From positions 102,372 to 166,371 of the forward strand of contig CAJNDS010000319.1 of the NCBI GenBank assembly GCA_905221605.1: a stretch of 64,000 bases of DNA, written 5' to 3'. The stretch is from Symbiodinium natans (taxonomy: Eukaryota; Sar; Dinophyceae; Suessiales; Symbiodiniaceae). This document shows, piece by piece, positions 18,785-28,678 of this stretch; within the stretch, counting starts at the first letter, position 1, and every line of letters begins with the position of its first letter. The notes below the pieces were generated by a model. It saw nothing but the letters and a program-made list of their open reading frames with translations, was not told the origin of the DNA and searched no databases. A program made the translations under genes and the position numbers.

Positions 18785-21700
18785 TCATGACATCGAGTGC
18801 ATGCTTGATGTGCGCCAAGGATGGTGTTGGAACCCGGTGTGCCCAATTGCTGGGCTTCATCTCGGAGGAGCAACTCAACATCCTTTAGACGGTTAATGAG
18901 CTGCGAGTAGGGAAAGCTAAGCCTTGCCACAATCGTACCATGCGTCGTGGCTACAAGTAGCCCCCGGTACAAATCGTGCACATCAAAGGGGAGCTTATGT
19001 GTGTCCTTCTCCTTGTTACCCGGTATGCGAACGATGCGGCTGCGAACAAATTCATTGCTAGCAGTCGTGAGCCTATCAACCGCCTCGACATAGGCACGAA
19101 CCGATTCATTGCCATGAGCGGTGTACAGGGTAAGCCGGTTCGTCAGGCACGCAAGAAGAACTCCTAAAAACGCGCAGGATCGTGTCTTCCCGCTGCCAGG
19201 CGCCCCCGTTATGAATACAGAAGTACGATTAGCGGCCAGGCCGTACGAGCACGCTCCCAGCAGCGCTGCCAGGTGTCCATCCGCCCCCCAAAAGGTATCA
19301 CATAGGCACGTAAGGAAGGCGGGACCAACTGCGAGCGCAAAGATGCTGGCGCGAGTCCTCGGATCGTGCTCGTTACTCAACGAGTCCTGGGACAGGCGTA
19401 GACGCTCCGCATGCCACAGCGCAGGAGTCCGGGCGTCCTCCTGGCCGGGCAGCGGAGAGTCAGGCAGCGTGGCTAACACGCCACTCAGCAGCGTCGGCGT
19501 CCATTCTTTGCGATAGGTTTGTTCCTCCGCAAGCCAAAGGTTAAGGATGCTTTGCAGGGTGTTGGAAGCCCCCGGACCCGCAGTAGGCGATGCCTGCGCA
19601 GCTTGCGTTGCGTGCTTGCCTCTGAAGACTTGGCAGACCTCCGGGTGAATGAGCTGAGCCCATGTGTCGTGCCAGTTCCCTCTCACCACCAGCCCGATAA
19701 TGAGGACAAGCACTAGATCCGTGAGAAAGCCCGGCAACCAATGTGGCTGCCGGATGGCATCAAGAGGCGAGTCTTCTAGCGGAACGCCCAATGCAACATG
19801 TTGCCTTTCCCTAGGCATGTGTAACAGGGCATCCCAAAGCGGGGTAGAGGCTCCTCCGGGCAGAACTTCAAGCTGGCTGACTCTCGGCAATGAGGGTCGT
19901 TGCGCGAATTGGTTGTGCTGTTCATCAGTCAAGAGCAGGGCAATGGTTATATTGACTGGCTGCATGGCCTTACTTTCGCCAGGGCCGGCGGAAAGCTTCT
20001 CCGGGGCAAGGAGCTCGATAAACATGCCTGGGTAGGCCACATCTCCCTTGTCTTCTCTCAAGGTAACCAGCAAAGCAGTGCCCTTGGCCGGCACTTTACC
20101 AGCAACAGCAAACCACTTTGTAGCCCAGTCAGGGACATCCGCCAACTCCGGTGTAAGGAGCATGACCGACGCTCGTGGGTAAACTCGATGGAGAAGGCAG
20201 ATTGGCCACGTATGCGTGCCGGGCTTTATCGCCACAGGGGTGGCGGCCCGCTTGACCGCAGCTTGCTCTGGGTAGTGATACTGTTCCGAGGGCTCCTCCT
20301 CGATTTCTGCTTCCGAGGCCATGGCTAAAAACTGATAACCCAGCATGTCAACCAGGCGTTCTAACGACAGGTGGGGGAGCCACATACCCAAAACAAGCTT
20401 CATCGTGGGACCAAGTTCATGATACGGGGGCGGCAAATCAGCCAGATGCGGCTTGGCATCCGTCAGGAGGACTTGGGCACAGTCAGCACGGAGACTGGCA
20501 ATGCTCCGGTTCTCAGCGGAAGGTATCCGGAGAAAAGCCTCCAGATCGGGGCGTTTGATTTGCCGTCCCAGCACGGAGTTGATGAAAGTTTTAGACTTAT
20601 CCGAAAGCTGGACAGAGCCACACGCAACCCCCATCAAACCTGCCCGCACTGTGCGATCCATCCGGGGGTCGGCCAGGCCACAAATCTTTTTAGTCAATTC
20701 CTTATGCACATAATCCCCCGGCGTGAGCTGGAATAGCTCTTCACTTTGGACAAAGTGACCATAAGAGTGTCCACCACTGCCAAGTGACTCAGGTCCAGTG
20801 AAGTAGTAGAGACGCGCTCCCGCGCCAATCGCTTGCATCCTTGCTGCCTGGCTGGGCCGGAAGATACAAAGCTGGTCGCTCTCATGATGGACAAGACTAA
20901 CAGCGTGCCGCAATTCCGAACCCAGGATATATTGCAGCATGGCCCGTGGCATGGCAATGCCGCCCAAACGTGCCTTGATGTGGACAAAATCGCCCTTGCA
21001 GTCAGGAAGCTTTTGGCGCTCATGCCAAGCGATAGCCACAGCAGCGCCCGTATACGACCCAGCAGAGAAACCCGTAACGCACAGTTTGCACTCGCCAGCT
21101 CTCCCCGCGGCGAGGCCCACATGCAGAGCGGTCAGCGCAGCAGTATGTGGCATGTGCAAGTGAGCTAGGGCCGGGCACATTGTCAGGGAGGCTTCTACCG
21201 AGCTGATTCTAGCACGAACCGCCGCTGGCAGACCGCATCCTTCGACCTGAGGGTACAGAGCACGTGCCCACAGCTGGGCGGCTTGGGGCAGGAGCAGCAG
21301 TGCATGTGCGGCATTGCCGCTGGTCGAAAGCAACAACGGGCGTTGTGTGTCCTCATATCGGACTTTTTTGCCCTGGTTGTCCCGGACTGTTTCCATTTCT
21401 AAGCCAGTGAGTGCATAGGAATTGGCTGTGTGAATGATGCTACCCGACACAGTGGAGGGCGCATTCTCGGCCTTCCCATGCATCCCGCTAATGAAAAGCG
21501 ACCGACATTCCCCTGAGGGGGTTAGGTGAGGCTTTGGGGGCGGGTACTGGTAGTCAGGAAAGGCAAAGGCTGCCAGGGCTTGTTGCACACGCATGGCAAG
21601 TCCATCATCCCAGTATTGACTGAGGCCCAGCGGCGTGACCTTTATGTCTGCAGCAAAGAGAGGCCACGGCAGATCCACCTGGGCCAGCCAAGCATGCGCA

Positions 21701-23136
21701 GCGGCAGCAAGAAGAGCAAGCGGCCCAGTTGGGGTATTGGGCCGACTGCGCCATTTCGGGGTGGCCCTGCAGGAAGATAGGGCATCTTTCTTCCAAAACA
21801 TGAGGACTCCAGGGAAGAGCTGGAGCCGCACTGGTCCACTGCCCTTTTTCCCAACAGAGGCCCACAGAGGGACGGTGTCCCCGTTGCCCCAGACCGACTC
21901 GGGCAGAGTAGGCAGCCGTACCACACTCCCCCACTGCGGCAAGATGTTTTTGCCTTTGGCACCATATCCATGCACAAAAGGAGGGGGTATAACCTCGGCG
22001 TATCGGTTCGCCATGAATAAGTCAGGACCAGGTAGGATTGCCAAACGGGAGCGCGGGCCGCCGTAACCCATGAGCAAGGGAAGAAATCCCTGTTCATATG
22101 GGCCTTGTCCCCATGTTCTGACCCCTCTGACCTGCCTGACTGGGGAGGCGCCAAACTGGATGTCTGGCTCTGGCCGGCCAGCAGTAAGGTCGGCCGTTTT
22201 CCACGCAACCTCATGTGTGTATCTTCCTAAAAGTGCCCACGCAAACACAAAGTCAGAGTGCTTGTGAGCAGTGGTTCCGGCAAGAGGGGTGTTGCGTAGA
22301 CATTGCCGATAATGGATCTGGTCCAACGGCACCTGCTCATGCATACCAGGCAATGGAGTGGGCACTTCACTGGGCATGATGACTAGCTGCAGGGCTCGGC
22401 TCAACGCAGTACCAATGGAGGTCACCGCACTAGCGACGTTGCTAGGGATGCAAAAGCGAGGGGGCCGGGGAGTTTTGCCGTCCGGAGCATTCGGGTAGAA
22501 GATGACCAATCCCCCATTTGCTTCAAGCTGGTCCTCGGACGCACAAACCATGCCAATTGAGTTTGGCGATCGGGCCCCACACGGTATGGACCCGTCCGGC
22601 GAGCAACTCCACGGCGAGGCTGGAAGCGAGCCACAGGGCTGTGTCTCGTCCGTCTCGACTTCCATGCTGCCCAGTGACTCCGTCGAGAGGGTATTGGGCA
22701 GTAGATCGAGGACTGCAAACCTTCGCAGCTCTTCTGCTTCCCACCTGGCAGTGAACAAGGTGTCATGGTCAAGCAACATCAAGACCACCCCTGGCGCAAG
22801 GACTCTGAGGACTGCCAGAATTTCGGGCCCCGCCCACGTAAAGTGCACAGAAGCTAACCCCGCTTCCTTGGTGTTCACCAAGATGGGAAACCACCTCTCT
22901 TTAAACGGGCCTTCCCACTGCATGCGTGCTACCAAATGCCGGACAAAGTAGGGGAAATGCGGAATAGACAAGAAGCAGCGACTGTCCGTGACTAAGAGCA
23001 GGACATGGGCTCCTGCGGACTCAGCAGCCCGGAGCTGTGGAAGTAGGCAGCCGAGTGGTGCAGTGCAGTCGATCTCTGGGTGGAGACCTTTCGGCTCAGG
23101 CGGTTCGCCAGAAATGGCTCCAGAGGCCAATCTCAA
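18508..23136 (-). CDS. 1,542-aa chimera: possible GT-A-like, alpha/beta hydrolase and SF1 helicase
   Basis: The open frame begins upstream of 23136 (no good Met there, and it is open to about 23200). Residues ~35-330 hold VVLMLLDHDTLFTARWEAEE (about 110-130) and a later E..ANGGLVIF segment, which recall a DxD-type nucleotide-sugar transferase; this is a weak inference. Residues ~650-800 contain a serine-hydrolase nucleophile elbow GFSAG (about 686) and GGHSYGHF (about 784) as a candidate catalytic His loop. Residues ~1310-1425 contain Walker A GAPGSGKTRS and Walker B LLRDEAQQ (DEAQ), typical of SF1 UPF1/DNA2-like helicases. After DEAQQ the frame loses homology; GDHRQP is one frame over and the C-terminal motifs are in a third. 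Known biology: such helicases unwind nucleic acid with ATP. The combination is not one I recognise. Confidence 0.6.
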   Translation of the reverse strand: MRLASGAISGEPPEPKGLHPEIDCTAPLGCLLPQLRAAESAGAHVLLLVTDSRCFLSIPHFPYFVRHLVARMQWEGPFKERWFPILVNTKEAGLASVHFTWAGPEILAVLRVLAPGVVLMLLDHDTLFTARWEAEELRRFAVLDLLPNTLSTESLGSMEVETDETQPCGSLPASPWSCSPDGSIPCGARSPNSIGMVCASEDQLEANGGLVIFYPNAPDGKTPRPPRFCIPSNVASAVTSIGTALSRALQLVIMPSEVPTPLPGMHEQVPLDQIHYRQCLRNTPLAGTTAHKHSDFVFAWALLGRYTHEVAWKTADLTAGRPEPDIQFGASPVRQVRGVRTWGQGPYEQGFLPLLMGYGGPRSRLAILPGPDLFMANRYAEVIPPPFVHGYGAKGKNILPQWGSVVRLPTLPESVWGNGDTVPLWASVGKKGSGPVRLQLFPGVLMFWKKDALSSCRATPKWRSRPNTPTGPLALLAAAAHAWLAQVDLPWPLFAADIKVTPLGLSQYWDDGLAMRVQQALAAFAFPDYQYPPPKPHLTPSGECRSLFISGMHGKAENAPSTVSGSIIHTANSYALTGLEMETVRDNQGKKVRYEDTQRPLLLSTSGNAAHALLLLPQAAQLWARALYPQVEGCGLPAAVRARISSVEASLTMCPALAHLHMPHTAALTALHVGLAAGRAGECKLCVTGFSAGSYTGAAVAIAWHERQKLPDCKGDFVHIKARLGGIAMPRAMLQYILGSELRHAVSLVHHESDQLCIFRPSQAARMQAIGAGARLYYFTGPESLGSGGHSYGHFVQSEELFQLTPGDYVHKELTKKICGLADPRMDRTVRAGLMGVACGSVQLSDKSKTFINSVLGRQIKRPDLEAFLRIPSAENRSIASLRADCAQVLLTDAKPHLADLPPPYHELGPTMKLVLGMWLPHLSLERLVDMLGYQFLAMASEAEIEEEPSEQYHYPEQAAVKRAATPVAIKPGTHTWPICLLHRVYPRASVMLLTPELADVPDWATKWFAVAGKVPAKGTALLVTLREDKGDVAYPGMFIELLAPEKLSAGPGESKAMQPVNITIALLLTDEQHNQFAQRPSLPRVSQLEVLPGGASTPLWDALLHMPRERQHVALGVPLEDSPLDAIRQPHWLPGFLTDLVLVLIIGLVVRGNWHDTWAQLIHPEVCQVFRGKHATQAAQASPTAGPGASNTLQSILNLWLAEEQTYRKEWTPTLLSGVLATLPDSPLPGQEDARTPALWHAERLRLSQDSLSNEHDPRTRASIFALAVGPAFLTCLCDTFWGADGHLAALLGACSYGLAANRTSVFITGAPGSGKTRSCAFLGVLLACLTNRLTLYTAHGNESVRAYVEAVDRLTTASNEFVRSRIVRIPGNKEKDTHKLPFDVHDLYRGLLVATTHGTIVARLSFPYSQLINRLKDVELLLRDEAQQLGTPGSNTILGAHQACTRCHDWRPQTARWRIAAQLPLRHGVVGAKDLWSMRSLPTSTRQPPCLRPFCGKRNKVPARGKRGKARCPLGASPAVPLERQKCCSQRSRCWIRFSV

Positions 23137-23183
23137 TGGTAGGACGCCGCTAGGGGTGGGCTCAGGGAAATTCTGATTACTTT

Positions 23184-23897
23184 CTAGTGCATTGCGGTCG
23201 CCGCAAGGACCTGTGGACCTGGGTGGCTAGGGACCTGCCACGGTGGCAAGTCGGCTGCAACTGGCGCGGGAGGTGGCCTCCCATGTGGAAGTCGCGGCTC
23301 AATCCTACTTACCGCACCCACTGGGTATTCGCCAACACGTGGAGGAATCGGCGGTATGGGAGGGCGAGGACTATTGTCCGGCCAGCAGACCCTAGGTGGA
23401 TTAGGTGGTGGAGTTTGCCCGGGCCCGGGAGACAGGGCTGTCTCCCTACCCACTCCTTGTTCGGTGACAACACTCGCCCAAGGGGGAAGGTCTATCGCGT
23501 CACCAGGCAAAGCACTGTGCGTGGACACCGCTCGCCCCATGAGGGCACTGCTATGCGGCATGATGCCGATGCCTGGCCTCCATGCATGCAGGAGAAAACA
23601 GCGAACCGTGGGTTGCCGGGCGAAGCAGACGGCGTTGCTGTTTCTCAAAAAGGCAGAGTGGTCCAGACACAACAAAGGTTGTATTTCCGGCGGGAAGTAT
23701 CGGCACCAACCGGCAACATCGAGTTCGTGAGGCAGGATGACGCCGGCTTGCATCTGTCTGGTCATTGCGACATCACTGGTCCCTAAAGTGGCAAGTGCAG
23801 TGAGTTGCCCTCTCCTGGCAACGTGAACTTGGAGTGCTTGCGCTCCAACCCGGATCACATACGGTTGACAGGCATACGACTCCATGGCATCACTCAC
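23184..23897 (-). CDS. 237-aa unknown protein with Pro-rich tail
   Basis: Starts MSDAMESYACQPYVIRVG; the first ~115 residues look folded, with Cys and aromatic residues, and the remainder is strongly Pro-rich (PPPNPP, PPIPPIPP). It ends 48 bases before the 1,542-aa frame, which is itself open upstream across this gap, so the two could be one gene joined by a -1 frame change. About 80 bases upstream of the Met is a pyrimidine-rich tract ending in TTTTCAG, a plausible splice-acceptor context, which supports this as the 5' end of the packed block. No family is recognised. Confidence 0.45.
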   Translation of the reverse strand: MSDAMESYACQPYVIRVGAQALQVHVARRGQLTALATLGTSDVAMTRQMQAGVILPHELDVAGWCRYFPPEIQPLLCLDHSAFLRNSNAVCFARQPTVRCFLLHAWRPGIGIMPHSSALMGRAVSTHSALPGDAIDLPPWASVVTEQGVGRETALSPGPGQTPPPNPPRVCWPDNSPRPPIPPIPPRVGEYPVGAVSRIEPRLPHGRPPPAPVAADLPPWQVPSHPGPQVLAATAMH

Positions 23898-23976
23898 CGA
23901 ACATGGCAGGCCAAACTCATGTGACTACCACACAGACAGCGGACAACCACGAGGCAACCTTCAGACACCAAGATCC

Positions 23977-24100
23977 CTGAAAAGCCCAAACACCAACAAA
24001 GGAGGACACCAAGAAGGGGAGGACCAAACCCCAAGCAGAGCACACAGGAGAGAAGAAACAGAGAGGCGAGAAACAAAGAAAAAACCAGTCAGGAGCGTAA
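23977..24100 (-). promoter_or_regulatory. Pyrimidine tract with TTTTCAG acceptor
   Basis: On the minus strand a long C/T-rich stretch ends in GGGCTTTTCAG with AG at 23977-23978, about 80 bases before the Met of the 237-aa ORF. In dinoflagellates SL addition uses such acceptors; a cis-splice acceptor is equally possible. Confidence 0.4.
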
Positions 24101-24149
24101 CAACCCTCAACACAAGGGGCACCTCGTTCAGTCAGCCAGCCACCCTGAG

Positions 24150-24159
24150 CTTGAGCCAA
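24150..24159 (-). promoter_or_regulatory. Possible spliced-leader relic (weak)
   Basis: The minus strand reads TGCCTTGGCTCAAG; its last ten bases match the 3' end of the dinoflagellate spliced leader, and the preceding GCC also fits if three or four bases are missing. A 10-base match alone is weak. A second TTGGCTCAAG at 10690-10699 has no sensible context. Confidence 0.2.
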
Positions 24160-24417
24160 GGCACATCCAACGCGCAACCTGAAAAGGAATGCAGCGTGTC
24201 GTCGCAGGTGGCTGTTACTTGTGGCTGCAATGTGCTGCATGTACAAAGCAATGACCTGGAGACAATGGCATCCTTTACTTTGTCCGTGCACAGTAGTAGC
24301 ACCAGAATGCAGGCATACCTCGGTTGCTGGTCTGCCTGTAGCGACAACACAAGGCCCGGCGCGCATAAATCGACTAAAATGGAAAAAAGGGAGGCACTCT
24401 CTACCCTGCCCCAACGA

Positions 24418-25306
24418 CTACTCCGGGAGCTCGATATGGTCCGCCAGCAGCCAATCAGGGTCGCTCAGCAATGCAGGCCACACCACATGCTCCGGGTCCT
24501 TGCCGATAACCACCTGGCGGATTGTGAGGCCGGGGGCCCAGGAGTACTGCGTGCGTCCGTAGCCCTTGAAGGCAGTAAAGTGTGAGTCTTCGGTAAGGGC
24601 TTCTGTGACAGGAGGCACGCGATGATTGCCCCGTACCGAGTAGCACATCCGAAGGTGCTGCTGAAAGGTCTCTACGTCCTTTCGTCCGCCATACTAAAAT
24701 TCGTGTCTCCTCGCTCGTGGGGGCTGGCAGCAAAGAAGGCAGCCTAATGGGGCCCATGCAAACACAAGCCCGGAAGGTCGCATGGGCCTCGGAAATTGCA
24801 ATCTGGTAGGTGATGGTTCCTCCAGAACCGAAGCCTATGAGATATGTGGGCAAGGAGATGCGAGGGCTCGCATCACGTTGGACTGCCGGTGAGCCTGCTT
24901 GTCCCGCCACAGGCCATGCGCAGGCAATGACGGCCTTTTTGAAGGCCAGGTTGCTCCACAGGTCCTCTATGGCCCCTTGCCAAGGCAGTGGGTGCATATT
25001 CTCCACATAGAAGTGTCCACAACCAGGGAGGAGAAGCACTATCGAGTTGGCTTCCCCTGCATCCGCACTCGGCCGGGATACAACAAAGGGGAGGGTTGAA
25101 CTGCCATGGATCGCCGTGATCCAGGTGTTTTCACGCCCAGCAACGACAGCGGAGGGGCGACCAATGGAGGAGGCTGCAGGTTCTCCAGTCCAAGAGGCTC
25201 TTGCAATGCCATGGCGAAGAAGGGGGCCGCCTATCCAATTGACGGGGCAAGGTAGAGAAAGACTGGGCAGCCTTGCCTGTGAGCCGTGCCGTCCAGCGCA
25301 AGAATG
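24418..25306 (-). pseudogene. Alpha/beta-hydrolase-like gene, frame-broken
   Basis: The minus-strand frame is open from 25306, with no in-frame Met at the start, so an upstream exon is likely. Seen in order: a beta strand and oxyanion-type loop SIVLLLPGCGHFYVEN, then a nucleophile-elbow-like YLIGFGSGGTITYQ, then ILVWRTKG. There a single-base frame change near 24690 is needed to continue as DVETFQQHLRMCYS and reach EDSHFTAFKGYGR, a plausible catalytic-His loop, ending at 24418. In a canonical hydrolase the elbow is G-x-S-x-G; here GFGSGG puts Gly where the nucleophile Ser is expected, so the site may be dead even apart from the frameshift. It lies just upstream of the block that also encodes a hydrolase with an intact GFSAG. 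Confidence 0.5.
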
Positions 25307-25509
25307 TCACACAACAACAAGCTTGCTCCCAACTTTCCCTGACTCAGCTCCCTTCAGTTGGGGACTACATCAGCGGTATAACATGATCAAAGGTTACAAC
25401 TTTCCAAATCGGTCAAGACAACAGCATGACAATACAGGAATGCCGCATGACCATGGATAACGACCGGTGTACCAGGCCGCCGTTTGTTCCGTATCCGCAC
25501 AGGGTCATA

Positions 25510-25740
25510 GTTAGATGTCACTGTCCGAATGCCGATTGTCCTCAAGCAAATGCATGGTCTCGTCATCTAAATGCTCGAGAATGTCGGCAGCAATACGTTC
25601 ATCAAGGAAGCACGCTACCCACTCCAGAATGACGGCATTATCATTGGGGACAGCATCGGACATCGCCTGCAAAAGCAAATGGACTTTATCGGCAGTGAAA
25701 TGCCATGCAAGCAAAAGATGCTGCTCCAAAATGCGCTTTT
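25510..25740 (-). CDS. Possible terminal exon of an unrecognised protein
   Basis: An uninterrupted minus-strand frame of ~75 codons bounded upstream by a stop and an AG, starting near KRILEQHLLLAWHFTADK and ending with an acidic tail (DNRHSDSDI) before TAA. Amphipathic Leu/Asp/Glu-rich composition looks like real protein and differs from neighbouring frames. No Met fits as a start, so it would be a 3' exon. No family is recognised. Confidence 0.3.
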
Positions 25741-26805
25741 ATAAGGTAAATTGGAAAATCTTCCTGGCGATGCACAATGATTGGCCTGGCCCAGGCTAAA
25801 AGGGCCTTGGAAGCATGAGGGTCTCGGTCTCCAGTTTCACTCGGTTTTGCGGCTTTGCTTTCTCGGGAATGTGTTGGCGGGACTTTTTTCCTGGGTGCTG
25901 TGTGCTGGCTCAGGTCAACTCTGTAGATCCGAGGTAGTCCACCGCCTTCCCTTCACGAAGACAGCACTGACATGGTTAAGGCATCCAGCCCTCAAAGCCA
26001 TATGGAACGTCTTGCTCCGCTGCTTGTGATTGCTGCTTGTGATTGTCTCGCAGTTGAGCCTTACGTCGGCCTACTGTAGGCCCGCCTCCAGGCACAGCGA
26101 TAGACACCTTCACGACTGGATGCATTGCGTTGTGTCCTCTTTGAGGCGTGCGCTGTGTGCTTGAGCTTGTGGTTAATTGTTGAGCCGCGCGAAGGCCTCT
26201 CCGAGCCTCCACAAGTGTACCTCTGGCGGCAACATCAGTCGAATTAGGGCTGTTGTTATGCTCGCCTCCCTCACGTCGCTCCTGGAGTCGAGAATTATGG
26301 GGTGGCTCTCCCATCCCTGGGGAGGTATCATCGGGGCTTGGGCATCGCGCAGGCGCTTTGTGACATCTACGTCAACCTTCGCCAGTGCACAGCACGTTGT
26401 GCCCGTCGTGCGTGTAAACTGCACCCATCTCAAATTGCAGCTTCATGTTACGGAATTGATGGACTTGGGTGTCGCGCGAATGCGAAACAATGCTATACTC
26501 TCATCCTCCTCTAGCCAGGCTAGGACTCCAGTCACTGGGCAAGTCAAGAAGGACAGTTGAATTCCTTCTGCCACGTGACTCCGCCCGCACTCACACGGCG
26601 GTGTAGGAACCTACATCTCTTCTCAAGGCAGTAAATCCATTTACGTTCTCTGTACAAGTTTGACGAGCAGCGACCCCTCACCGCAACTTCCGAGCAGGGG
26701 CTCGGTGAAGCGGCTCAGGAGCTCCCGTTAGGGGTGCTCCCTTGCTCCCGAGTATTACCTGAGGAGAATCTTGTGAGAGTGCGGGAGTGATTTGATGGTG
26801 GGTAC

Positions 26806-26825
26806 GTGAGTGCGCCCGCACTCAC
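26806..26825. repeat. Perfect 9-bp inverted repeat with a 2-base centre
   Basis: GTGAGTGCG-CC-CGCACTCAC. The right half with flanks (CGCCCGCACTCACACG) recurs near 26581-26596, about 230 bp away. No function is apparent. Confidence 0.6.
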
Positions 26826-28643
26826 ACGCCCTGGTCCCCCGCATGGATTGACAGTTTGTTCCTGTGGCTCCTAGCCCTCTTAGCCGCGAACATAAAGGAG
26901 TGAGGGTATTACCCGCTAACTTGTCCCCTTCTTCTGTGCCGCCAGAGCTCACAGGAGCAGGCGCCCGCTTGCCCTCCCCAAACTAACTGCCCGGCATGGC
27001 TGCTTCGTTGGTCATTGGTGGCAGCCTTTACACTGCTGTCAATGGAGATGGCGACAGTGACTGGGAAAGATGCTACCCTTACGAACACCCGGAGATCTTT
27101 TCCAGCGAGCCCATCCTCGAAGGCCACGGCCACACTTGCAGTGCTGGCTGGATATCGCTCACCAAGCTCCTCGTACTGCAAGGAATCCGCGATGCCTCGG
27201 CTGCCCAAGGACGTCCTAATCAACGGACCCTCGCCATGGTCGCTGCGGCCGAACTCGTGCACTCTGTTGGAGGTCATCGTGCCTGGCTTGCACACCACCT
27301 TCGAGATCTTTCGCAGGACTTGAGGAATGAGCTTGCCCAGGAGTACGGGGCGTTACTGGCGATGTTCAGGCGTCCGCCTGGACCGCAGCAGAGAGAGCTC
27401 CACACCTCCTTTAGGCCCCCCGAGAGCTGCAGGTTTCACCTCCTTTAGGCTCCCCGAAGGCAACACTCTGTGTTCCAGCAGCATTTTCCGTTGCAGTATC
27501 AGTCATGTAGCCATGACACTACAACATGGCCTGAATCGAACACTACATCATAGAAGTACAGAGTTAAATATGCCGCATTTGGCCCAGCTACAGGGTTGTC
27601 CGCCTGCTTCAGCTGAGAGGAAAGAACTGCCGCAACTCAGCCTGCAGCCCTGTGGGCCCTGGTGAAGCCCGCCACTTCACAGCCCGAGGATGCCACCTCC
27701 ACACTCCTGGCGTCTGGCACTCCAGGACACTGTGGAGGGTTCCAGAAAGCACCTCCTGAAAACTACCCTGTGCGAGGGTGGATGGGACCACCTGGACAAG
27801 GCTTATGTCGACAGGCTTGGGGACACTGCACCCCTCAACTTGGTATATTTGGCGCAGGGTCGACGCCTCCCCTTTACAAGGCGCGGGGACCACGCTTTCC
27901 CCTGAATTCCCCATGCACGAAGTGCACTGGTGCGGGAAAACACGCCAGGCAGAAGCCAAACCCATAAACACAAACCTCAGGCAGCGCCTAAGGCGGAATC
28001 TTGCCTCTGGTTACTATCCCACTCTCAAGCACTGCCGCCAGTGCGGATTTCCTGTAGATGAGTCCTAGGCAAGGCCAAGGTGGACAAACTAAAACTCCTG
28101 ACACAAAGCTTGGTGGGACTGGGCAAACCCCAGCATGACAAAGGTCAGGAGAGCCTTATACCACTCATCTCAAAGAGGATAAAACCTCTGGCTGTGTGAG
28201 TCACGAAAGAGCCCGCCAGATCTATCTTACACTTTGAGCCAATTGAACTGGATAGCAAGTCTAGCAACAAAGCTGTACAGACCAGTTGACTCGGCTCGTT
28301 CGCAGCTTTCACTCTCTTACTAACCTTGCCTTGCGAGCACACTGGGCAAATCCCTGTCCGCCGGCACTTTGCCCTATCTGTTCAGGTCAGAGGGGACTGG
28401 GCATCGCGGAAGTGTCCTGCCCTGGAAGTTCGCTCCAGTCGAAGGATGCACCTTCTCTCGCCTCACCTCTAACGTTATGATCACCAGGCTATCCCTCTTT
28501 GAGGATGGGCTCCATGGCATCTACCCTACCTGAGAAAACTGCCTACCACTTGCCTTCTCACTCGACCAAGAGCCTTCAGCCAAAATGGCGACGGTAAACC
28601 CAATACAACCCGGGTTCAACCTAAGTTCAACTTGGATTCAAAC

Positions 28644-28678
28644 AAACCTGGGTTCAGCCCAGGTTTAAACCCAGGTTT
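28644..28678. repeat. Hairpin with a competing arm
   Basis: AAACCTGGG (28644-28652) pairs perfectly with CCCAGGTTT (28658-28666) over a 5-base loop. A second AAACCCAGGTTT (28667-28678) follows directly, allowing an alternative fold. Upstream, GGGTTCAA-like words recur from 28608 on. Confidence 0.6.

Noticed and set aside
12517-23897. Bacterial operon transferred into the genome
   Set aside because: Tight ORF spacing looks operon-like, but there are no ribosome-binding sites or bacterial families, the proteins are low-complexity Pro-rich types, and frames are broken.
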